The notes under the pieces are model-generated. The model was not told the origin of the DNA and did no database searches. It saw only the letters and a program-made list of their open reading frames with translations. From Anticarsia gemmatalis (lineage: Eukaryota > Arthropoda > Insecta > Lepidoptera > Erebidae), in the NCBI RefSeq assembly GCF_050436995.1, contig NC_134774.1:2602501-2666500 (forward strand): a stretch of 64,000 nt of DNA. Direction: 5' to 3'. This document shows positions 37,101 to 49,100 of the stretch, one piece after another. The position numbers and the translations under genes are program-made. How positions within the stretch are numbered: the stretch's first letter is position 1; each line of letters opens with the position of its first letter.

Positions 37101-40100
37101 CTTGTAGTCGTCACAAATATACAAAAACTATTTTTTTGGCTTCCTTATAGATCCACTACCTCGGGGTAAAAAAATCATATTAATAGTCCAAGTAATTTGG
37201 TAAATACATTCACTTGAATAGGAGCTGTCGCGGAGAAAACATCAAAATGTAAAAAAACGTCATTAGAGCAGTCAGTCAATGCCCTCGACTGAAAAAAAAA
37301 ATCACTAAAGGAGTACATTGCGACTTGTTGCTGTCATTGGGGGAACTTTGTTTTTCTTTTTCCCATAGTTACAAGTTGCAGAAAAGAGTCCTAGATTAAA
37401 AGAACTTCAATTGAAGATGAACATCGCAGAAAAACGCCTTCCACCGCCCTTACTGAAGATAACGTCAAAAAAGTTGGAGATATTGTGTTAGCAGATCAAA
37501 GAATGACCATCAAATATGTAGCTAAGATAATAGGCATCTCATATGGTAGCATTTTAAGGGTCTTCTCTAACAAGTTCCTCATGAAAAACGTTTCCGCGCC
37601 TCAGGAACCGAAAACGTTAAAAGGCGAACGAAAGCGAAAACGTGTCGACATTTCGAGGGTGAATCTTGGAAAGTTCCAAACGGATCAAGGACTTTTTTTG
37701 TCACGTTATTTGACGATAGAATAGTCAAAAACCTACCATTTTGATCCCAAAACCAAACAACTATCCATGACTTGGAAAAGAGCCTTCTCACCAACAAAGG
37801 AGAAATTCAAGGTTTCAAGGTCGATGTTTGATTCCCGCGTGTTTTTTTCAAAACACTGAAAGAATCACTTCAGTAAAATAATTGAAAAAGAGAGCTATTA
37901 TAATAGACTTTTATTAAAAATACCAAACACGAAGATTACAGGAAGCTATCATGAAAAAAAAACACGGGAAAGTGTGAGCTGGAATGCTGATTCACCAAGA
38001 CCAGCTCTGGCTCACATGGTCGCAGTTGCGGTGGCTGCCATTCAAGAAACGGCTTTCGGATTGCTCGATCACCCATCCTATTTGCTAGATCCATCTCTTA
38101 GGTAATCTTATCAATTGCAATTTTTTAAAAAACACTTCATAGGCAAAAAATTTGGCGACCTTCGCGAAGTGACTAGTGATTTTAGGGCATTTTGGGAGAG
38201 TTTTGCAAGATAAGGTATTTCTATGGGAAAATTGGGATTAAAAAAGAGATCAATTGATTTTATTAACTTGTTATGAGACTATGTAAAAAATGAAATCATT
38301 TTTTTCACTGTAATCATTGTGTATCACCTCCGTTATCATTACTTTTGGATCAACCCTCGTATATTACTACAACAACTGTTTAAACAACTCTCACACATGA
38401 CATTGCTCACGATGTTGCAATTCAAGAGTAGTGATGATGGATAACTTAGTAGAGAGCCTTGGCATTGAAATTTATTAAAATTAATAATTCGGTGGATTTC
38501 CAAAATAAAATATCAAGTCGTCAGCTGCAGACTGCGGGTCACTGATGTTATACATTCTGTATGTGTAACATCAGTGACCGTGACAGTGAAGTTGTATACC
38601 TCCAGCCGAGAACCTTGTATACAAGACTCTCTACTAAATTATTGTACTTCTGTATGCATATTTTTGCTATTAGTATTTTCTAATTTATTAGGTCGGGGAA
38701 AAAGTCTTTTCGCATTATAGTATGTTTAAACTTGTAATAAAATCTCTCTGGCTTCAAGAATCACAAATGAGTACACGGTTCATTAGGTTTCTTTCAGTGA
38801 GCTCGTGAGGTATCCAAATATCGAGATTTTTTGTGTAGAGAAAAGATTTTATTACAATTTCATACATACTATAATGCGAAAAGACTTTTTCCCCGACCTA
38901 ATACTTGGGACTAACATTGTTAATGGCGAAACGTGGGTGTATTTCATACACCTCTGCCTACACTTGCGGGTTCGTGTTATGTATGAGGCATGTAAAAGGC
39001 ATGTAATTTGTAAAGATGTCTCCAACTGTGTGCATCACGGACCACTACGTAAAGTGGGTCAGCTGACTTTTAAGCTTGTTGCTTTCATTCATCGATAATA
39101 TAGTATAGGGTTGACACTGATGTAATTTTATTGAGTGTTGTTTGTAAAAGTCCCCGCGACACAAGAGCAATTATTAGTGCGAGAGTTGTCTTCATTTAAA
39201 TTAAAAATTGTTTTTGTAAGTGCCAGTTCTAAGACTTGCAGATAACTGTCGAATAATCTATCGGATAAGTCACAGACACAGTATGAAAAAAACTGTCAGT
39301 TATCCTCCTGATAAACTAAACGATGCTTATTCTAAAGTGTTACCCTCTTATTCATAAACACACTATAAACTTATTCTAGTTAAAAAGCTACTATAATATG
39401 TTTTCCCTCTTTCATTTCGCTAAGGAGTGAAACAAACAAAACACTTTATAAGCCTTTCATAACTTCAAATAATATGTTTTTATGAGTAAGAAGGTTAAAT
39501 AGATAATAGGTAAATGGCCGTAATAGGAATTAAGGGCGAAAGTGCTGCACCCATTTTAATAAAAGTAAACATAAGAATCAATATTTGTTTTGTTACGTTG
39601 TATGTGCATTAATAAATGAGTGCTAGGACTGATCGAATCGATTTCTTATCTAATTAAATAAAAAGTATTTTCGCGCATATTTTTTGAACAGCTAAGTTAA
39701 ATTGAATAATTATTTTTTTTATTCGTTTGCAACTGTCAGGACAAAGTTTACATAGTATGTATGGGATCGAAATTCCCATGGGATTGGAATCAACGGGATT
39801 AAATTTTGAACCATGAAAACATAGTGAACAAACACAAAAAAATTACTTTACAATAATATGAAATACTTATTAATTCACCATCCCTAAATATTTTTACTCA
39901 TCAATAATGAATAAGCGTTAAAATGATGTCATACATGTTTACAGGTTAAGCAACCATCTCAAGGTTTGGGAGTGGATTGGTCACTTTATGACGAATGTAA
40001 CGGAGGAGCCAATTAAATATGTGTTTTATATTATCCTTGAATATTTTTATCACTTAATAACTTTATTGAATGAAAAAGATATTTGATCTCTGCCTACCTT

Positions 40101-43100
40101 AAAAGGCGTAATTTTTCCTTCCACCTATATACAAAATCATCATCAATCTAACCTTTCTTCCAACTATGTTGGAATCGGCTTTCAGTCTCACTGGATGCAG
40201 CTGAACACCAGTGTTTTACATGAAGCGACTGTCTATCTGACCTCCACAACCCAGTTCCTTGGGTTATAACACGATACCTTTCGGTAAGGCTGGTTGTCAG
40301 ACTTTCAAGCTTCTAACTACTGTTAACAACTATCAAAGATCTTTAAAAATTACAGCCGGTCCCACAATTAAACGTGCCACCCGAAACACGGAGGAACTCA
40401 ATACGCATAAGATGGTCACCCATCCAAAAAACAACCTCAGCAAGCATAGCTTAACCTGAGAGATCGATCCGCACGGCTATTGTTAACGAGCTCCTCTGTC
40501 TACATACAAATATACGTTTTATAAAATTCCCACCAAAAATCTTCAATTTTTTTGTACATAGAAACAATTTGTCACTACGTAATGTCAATTCAAGTACCTA
40601 TTTGATTATTCAGTACACGGATTCTGATGATCTAATTCTATTGGTATTTTTAAAGCATTACATACATCCTGTAATGATATTGTATGGGAAGTCTGAGATT
40701 CGGTTAATGGGTCAGACAATATTATATTTGGATTGCATAGAACATATTTTATGCAATTAATCTTGTATGACAACATGTATGTATGTGAATAAAGCAAGGG
40801 AAGTTTGTAAGGATCGTACCAAGTCATTTGCTCTCTGCTGCTTATCTCTACGGGAAGAAGACATGATTTTATGTATAACATAATAATATGTATGTATTTT
40901 TTTTTATTGAAGCATAGAGAATATAGAGATGGTCTAAGACTCGGAGTAAAATTATTAACATTTAATAAATTAGTTTTGAGAATTTAAGATTTTTACAAAC
41001 TTATTGATTTGTATTATTTTTTATATTAATTAAGTTTTACAATATCCGTTATGGTATCAATAAACAAATAAATTCTTATTACCATACTAATAATAAAAAC
41101 ACAAATATAATTTAGTCTGTATGTCCCGCTTTTTCGACTGAACTACTAAACCGACATAAAAGTGGGGCGATAGTTTAGCAGAGGCTAGCAAGGTATATCT
41201 GGATATATTATTGCATACTGATCTTTGCTTTGTTGTCTACTAAAGTTACAAATATACTTTTAAACATCTAAACTCGAATCAATTATAATATGTATTTAAA
41301 TAATATGTATACAGATAACTAATTACTGCCAGCGACTAAATCAAAAAGTATCTAATAATTATAAACTATCTATGTACAAAATTTCACTACATTCTGTTCA
41401 GCACTTTTTGCATAAATGAGTAACAGATATTCAAAAATCAAAGTTTATCAAAATTTGCTAAGTAGTTGTAGCCAGGTAAAATAATAGGAAACATCTTAAC
41501 TTTCGCATTTATAATATACGATTTCCTATTTGAAAAAGTTACAGGCTAAAAATAATCATCATCCTAGCCTAGCCTTACTTAGTATTAATACTAGTACTTT
41601 ACATAGAGCGACCTGTCTACCGAAATTCCACAACCCAGTTACCTAGACTATAACACTGTTACTGCAAGCTAAAAAGCTTTATTTAATATAATATACGCAA
41701 GTAAAGTCACATTAAAAGCTAGTATAACGTAGCATCATTGATGAACATCGCGCGACCTTGTAAGTGAAGCACATAAGCGGTGTTCAGTTAAATACCTGCT
41801 CACTGTACGATATATAGTCGTTGTGTACACACTAACATACTGTGCTTCACGATATACAAGTTTAAAACAAAAATATTATAAAAATGGTGAGTGATATTTA
41901 CAATATTATTAGAAAAAATACCGCGGATTTTATCTCTTTAAAATGCATAAATACAGTAATTACTTATATTTAGATGCGATTTTAAAAATATCTCCATATT
42001 AAAGTATATATACCTAGGTTATATCCAACTATCTTTTGCCCGCGATTTTGTCCGTAGAAAAGATTTCCCGGGGTAAAAAGTGTCATATGTGTTTATACAG
42101 AATATAAACTACTAGTTTCTAAACGTGACTACGTCCGCGTGAAAAGATTTTCCCGAGGTAAAAAGTATCCTATGTGATAATCTAGGTTATAAACTATCAG
42201 TGTATCAAATTTCATTTAAATTCGTGCAGTAGCTTTTGCGTGAAAGAGTAACAAACATCACAAACTTTCGTATTTATAATATCAGTTTGATAAGAGGCTG
42301 AAAAACTCACGTTCAATATAAATTTAAAATAACACCCAAGTTCTTTTGTCTCTGCCTACCTCTATGGGAAAAAGACGTGGTGTTATGTATGTATATAAGT
42401 TATACGCAAGTAAAGTCGTATTAAAAGCTAGTATAACGTAGCATCATTGATGAACATCGCGCGACCTTGTAAGTGAAGCACATAAGCGGTGTTCAGTTAA
42501 ATACCTGCTCACTGTACCGCACATACTCGTTGTGTACACACAAACCGTGCTTCTGCAATATTCGTTTTATATTTTTGACAAAAATAATCATGGTGAGTGT
42601 TTTTTTTTATTAACATATCATGAAGAAGCCTTTATAAACCTAATTTATTTATAAATATTTAAAATACTTTTTTTAATAATGTAGTCTATTTGTCTTGTCC
42701 GAATTTTAAAGTTTTTTTATACAAAACCTTAATAAATTAAATAAGTACTTAATTGTCTACCGGAGTCGCTCTATTCATTTGTGAAAACTACACGAAAGTC
42801 TGTTCAGTTGATTTTGAATTTATCGCGTACAGACAAACGCGGCAGTATTTTTTACGATTGTATAAAATCCCGCGTTTTTCCTATAGGGGTAGACACAGAT
42901 GCAAGATTTTTATATTGTAAAAATAGTGATATTGTGTTTTTTTTAATAAATAATATACAAAGTGTACATATAATTTTAAATAACAAGCTTTTTCGTAATT
43001 TATATTTTAAACAGTTTCGTGATTTTTTACAAGAATTTCCGTGATTAAAATTAATCCTGCTTTTAATAATTTTATATTTATAATATTTCATCCTAGTACA

Positions 43101-46100
43101 AAAATGTGGCCAATAATTAAAACCAAGTTTTCAACAATCTTCTTCAAAATTGATTAAGCAGTTTATGCGTTAAACGGTAACAGAAAAACGGATGGAAAAA
43201 AAACTCCACGATATAAAGTTCTTAATGAATCGTAAAAAAATACCGATGTTGCAACATAGTTCCGGTCGTTCTCATGTTGTTTACTAAAAGGCCGAATATT
43301 TATGTATTAATATATGTAAACACTTTACATACCGATATTATTACAAAATACACAAATTAATTTAATTAATAGTAAAGTTTTATTGATAAATAATCATCAT
43401 ATTTAATGAACTTCATATTTTTCATTTATAACTCACTCTAATGGTAGCCGAGTGGTATAAGTTGGTACCTCCCACGCAAGTGGCCGCTGGTTCGAACCCG
43501 AGGCAACACACCAATGACTTTTCCAAGTTATATGTGTATTAAAAATAATTATGACTTGTTCCAACGGTGAAGGAAAACATCGTGATGAAATCTTGCATGC
43601 CAAAATTTGTTTAATACATTTCTGAAGGACATACAAAGTATCCAATCAGCACTAGGCTAGCTTGGTGGACTCAAGGCCTAACATCCCGAACAAGGGAGGA
43701 GTAAGGCCTTGAGTCCTCCACGCTGGCCAAGATTTATGCATATTTTAAAATAATTTATGCATAAGAATGCATTAAATTCGCAAATATAAAACGTCGTTAT
43801 AAGAATAAACGCATATAAATATTCAATTCGCGTAAAATGTAAATTATTTAGAATTCAAATTCCATCTATTTTTGTTCAGTCTAGACTTAAATAATGGAAC
43901 TGCGTAGTTTATCACTATTATTACTAAACAAAGTTTCCCATCTGTTTAATTGCAATAAACTCAAAGATTATTTAACGGTTCTCCATATAGTTTAAGATAA
44001 GTGCAGTCACAGGCCAGATATAGTGCACACACTTGGACACTATAAACAAAGTCCTGCACAGTTGGCTCGTCAATTAAACTGGCCGCAGCACAATAGAATA
44101 AGATACCCTGAAGTGGTAGAAAATACAAAAATGTTTTTTTTTAAATACAACTCCCGCTTAAAGAATTGCTCTTGTGTCGCGGGGACTTTTACAAACATAC
44201 AAACAACGGACACAAAGCACAACCAGACCCGAATCAATTATTTGTGGATCGCACAAATAATTGCTCAGTGTGGGAATCGAACCCACGACTCCCGATGCAG
44301 TGGTATCGGCGTGGCGACCTAAACCACTGCGCCACGAAGGCTGCCTTAATGAATGAGGTGCCTGAGTATTAAAATGTCACGTTGCCACATCGTCGCCACC
44401 TGAGTTAGGTGACATACATTTCAATATTAACTGCTTAGATACGTAGCCAGCGACGCTGTCATGGCGTCCTAATGAGGCAAACTCATAGGGTACTTTACAG
44501 CCCCGTAAATATTTTAACGAAGTAGCAAAACCTAGTATTTTCCAATTGTGCTCCGTTTACCTGACTATTATATAACACTAGCTGACCCGCGCAACTTCGC
44601 TTGCGTCCAATAAGAGAGAATGGGTGAAATTTTTCTCCGTTTTTTAACATTAATTTCTGGTACTCTGCTCCTTTTGGTCGTAGCGTGATGATATATAGCC
44701 TGTCATTTCTCGGGTATCAAAATATCTCCATATCAAATTTCATGCAAATTGGTTCAGTAGTTTAGGCGTGATTGAGTAGCAGACAGAGAGACAGACAGAG
44801 TTACTTTCGCATTTATAATATTAGTAAGCATTATATTTCTTTGCAGAAATTCCTAATCCTCGCCGTGACGGTGGCGCTGGCAGCTGCTGACGTGTCCCAC
44901 ATCTTGAACCCAGATCAGACGGCTAAGATCATCAAACACGACCTGGATGTAGGAGTCGAAGGCAACTACCAGTGGGCCATTGAGACTGAAAATGGTATCA
45001 AGGCTAGCGAGAGCGGGCAGCTGGTGAATGCTGGTTCGGTGAGTACTATATTTTATGACTAGCTGACCCGCGCAACTTCGCTTTTGTCACATAAGAGAGA
45101 AAAGGTCATAATTTTCCACGTTTTTGTAAAAATTTTTACTGCTATTGGTCGTAGCGTGATCGATAAATGGGCTATGTAACACTGAAAGATTTTTTCAAAT
45201 CGAACCAGTAGTTCCTGAGATTAGCGTGTTCAAACAAACAAACTCTTCAGCTTTATAATATTAGTATAGATTTTATTCTATTATATTCTATCGTATGGTT
45301 AGTGGTCAACCTAGTGTCAAAGTTGTTCAAGCCTGAAAGCCTTTGACGTGGCTTAACGACTGTTATCTTAATTTACAACAACCGGAACCAACTTTTAACG
45401 TGCCCTTCGAAGCACGGAGACGCCCAGTTCAAATACCACTATGCGGTCACCCGTCTATGGAATGACCGCGCCAACGTTTGTTTAACCCACAGATCATTTA
45501 CCGACCGGTGAGCGCAACTGGCTATGGGCGCCTCGTGATAAATATATTTATCTTTATGTGGCTTAGTTAACAACAGTCGCGCGGATCGATCTCCGAGGTT
45601 AAGTCATGCTTGCAAGATTGATTTGTGGATGGGTGACCATCTTATACATATCGAGCTCCTCCGTGTTTCGGAAGGCACGTGAAATTGTGGGTCCCGGCTG
45701 TCATTTTCGAAGATCATTTACAATCGTTAACAGTAGTCAGAAGCTTGAAAGTCTGACAACCAGTCTTACCGAAGGGCATCGTGTTATCCCAGGTAACTGT
45801 GTTGTGGAGGTCTGATAGACAGTCACTGCATGTAAAATACTGGTATGCATCCGGTGAGACTGGAAGCCGACTCCAACATAGCTTGGAAGAAAGGCTAAGC
45901 TGATATGATATATCTTTGTGTACAGGAGGACGCAGCGGAAGCCGTGCAAGGTGATGCGTCGTGGACGTCTCCTGAAGGAGAGAAGATCCAGCTCTCTTAC
46001 GTAGCTGACGCTAACGGCTACCAGCCCCAGGTATGTACCCCAACTATTACAATATACCCCTTGAACAAGTGACATATTTATTTAGATCCTTTGTAAAGTA

Positions 46101-49100
46101 AAGTTATTGTTACAATAGTGTAACAATAACTTTAATTTCTATAATATTACATTAACACATACATTTTAACCCCCTAACTTCGTACACTATCCTTAAAATA
46201 CCCCCCCCCCCCCACTAAAAAAAAAGTCTCCTCATACCGTAGTTTACATTCGTATCCATCTTTACCATCTCTTAAGTTCCCTCCCCCTCTAAACATGCCC
46301 GCTTACATATTATACACTCTCAACTCTACAATCTAATTAAATCCTGCCCCTGCTAATGCTCAATCTATATTCTAACCCCCCTTACTCATAAGAAAGATCC
46401 TTCATCAACTAATAACACAAAACCTCAAAATCAATTAATTTATTAATTTAGGTCCAATATTGACACTTATGATAGTCGTTACAATGACTGAATCTACCAC
46501 TAGCTCGGAACTCACGGTCACTGTTTTAATCGCCAAAGGATTTACAATGTGATGATTCAATAATTAACCATGCGAACCTACCCTAAGACCTCAAGCTCCC
46601 TTAGATGCATTAACCCTTCTTACCCTGTCTAAACCAATAAACAAAATCCATACTTATGTGGTTACAGTACAAGCTCTACTTAATTTGTAATCAGATGACC
46701 GTATGAGTTGTACAAAAATATTAATTATTCTTTTTTTCCAGGGCTCTCATCTCCCCACCCCTCCCCCCATCCCGGAGGCCATCCTCCGCGCTTTGGAGTA
46801 CATCAGAGCACACCCCCCGAAAGAAGAAAGCAACTAAGAAAATATTGATAAAACATCCATCTAGTGGAAAACAAGAGGAACTAATGAAATGAAATTGTAT
46901 AAAACGCCGTCTAGTGGTATTCACTAACATTATTTTATGAAATACATCTACGTTTTGTCATTAACAATGTTATTCCCATGTAATAGGGTCAGCGCAGACC
47001 AAGAGGAGCGCAGCGGAGAGGATTTTTTTAACGCACTTGAAAATCAACTTTAAAATAATTGAAATAAAGTGCATAATTGCTTGAACCTGACAAAAAATGC
47101 TCGCGCGTCCTCGAGTATGCGCGGGGATACCCGCGCATCCATCGTACGAAAAATTTCAATGTTGTTACTGAGTTTAAAGAGAGAGAACGTCATTTTTATT
47201 CTTCTTCAGTCAAAAGAGCAATTATAATCATGGCCCAGTCTACCATCGTTGACGAATTTTCACGAAAACTGCCCTGTTTAATGAAGAATGGTAACCTAGA
47301 AAGTTTTCCTCGCGCAGGCTCGAGCAGTCGCGAGCATGCTCGAGCATCCGCGAGCCGTAAAGAAAATGCTCGAGACCGCGCGAGGATTATTCCGGTCGGT
47401 CTGCGCTGGGCCATAGGGGGTGAGTTTGTCATATACCGGGCACGTTACCAAACTCCGGACTGCTATTGAGAAATATTCTAATATAAATTAGATATTACCA
47501 ATAGCTTTTTTCTATTTCGTTAGTACCTCTTTAAAACTCTATGGGATAATTTTATTAATTAGAAATTAGTTTAAAAACGTAGTCTCGTAGACTATGTAAG
47601 ATAATGCCATATTTTTTTATATTAGGTATGAAACTTGCTTCACACATATTCGGTTCGACACTAACCGTCCAACCGGCCTAGCCGGGCGGCAAAACCGAAT
47701 ATGTGTAGATGAACAGATCGGCACAAGCCGAACAAGTGAGTCGAGTCGGTTTTGTTGTTCGATCAATATTGCCGAACCGAATGTGTGTTTAGCAAGCATT
47801 ATAGGGGCGTTTAAATACAACATTTTTAAATAATATATTATAGGAGAATTAATGAGAATATGCATTTTAACTGAGTGAAACGATGGTCAGTAGAACTTGG
47901 GCCGAAACGTCAAGAAATATAAAATATTTTTTTTAACCCTTTACTGTCCCACTGCAAGGGTCTCCTCCCAAACGAGGGAGAGGGGTTAGGCCTTTAGTCT
48001 AAATGTATGTTCAAGTTAATTTACTTATAATATTAGTTATATAAACGGTATATGGAACTAAGTAAAAATAGTCCTTTTGCCAAAAATGTTTTTTCGTTTT
48101 TAGGGTACCATACTCAAAGGGTATATCGGGAACCCTATTGTAATACGTTTTACAAAAGTCAAAATCAAATCATTTATTCGTTCAGGTCAAATATTGTCAC
48201 TTATGATAGTCGTTACGATTACTGAATCTACCACTAGCTCGGAAAGTGTACAGCCTTATGAGAAGAGCTAGCAACAAACTCATTTGAAAGCCCCTAATAA
48301 TTAAAATACTCAATTATGTATTATATTGTAGATAATACTGTGATAAGTAATAATTGTGTTTTTAATAAATATTTTGAAGAATAATAAAATTTTATTTTAC
48401 CTACTGTAGAAAATCTTCTAATATCATTCACCTTATATTTTAACCTGTTAAGAGATGTTTTTTAAAACACTGAATCACGTACTTATTTATTTCTAATCAA
48501 AGTTGTAGCCGATAGCTACATACAGCGACATCTCATGGTACAAGTGCAGAAGCACCAACTCGCATGACGTCATAAATCCTGAATCGCGCTATCAGAGTTT
48601 GCACTACAATCCATACTAATATCATAAATGCGAAAGTAACTCTGTCTGTCTGTCTGCTACTCAATCACGCCTAAACTACTGAACCAACTTGCATGAAATT
48701 TGGTATGGAGACATTTTGGTACCCGAGAAAGGACATAGGCTACTTCTTACCCCAGGAAAATGACGCATTCCCATGGGAAAATTTAGGTGGCGGACGAAGT
48801 CACGGGTAAAAGCTAGTTGACTATATATACAAGTTCCCGACTACAACAGTCGGGCAGCCTAGGCCCACCAGGCATGATCACCTCGCCTGGTCGGAGGATC
48901 CTCCCTTTGTGTTGGAGGAACATGATCACCTCGTTCCTCCACAAAGTCATAAATACCAAGATTTGCGCTTCTTGCTTCATAAATAGAGGAACTCCTGAAA
49001 ACCTTTCATCCCCTATTTCACCCCATTTTAGACTAGGATGAATAGAAAATTCGTCACACAGATAGTTTATAACCTGTAACACATTGTATACTACACCCGG

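Noticed and set aside
42781..43091. Overlapping 87- and 79-codon frames in cuticle intron 1
   Set aside because: AT-rich low-complexity translation, no domain, frames on both strands over the same bases.
45560..45640. 5S rRNA gene or pseudogene
   Set aside because: Only the internal promoter part is 5S-like, and it continues into a constant non-5S body found in other copies, so it is a SINE.
47077..47469. 130-codon frame after the cuticle gene
   Set aside because: Runs through a GC-rich transposon-like insertion and out into an older repeat; no homology recognised.
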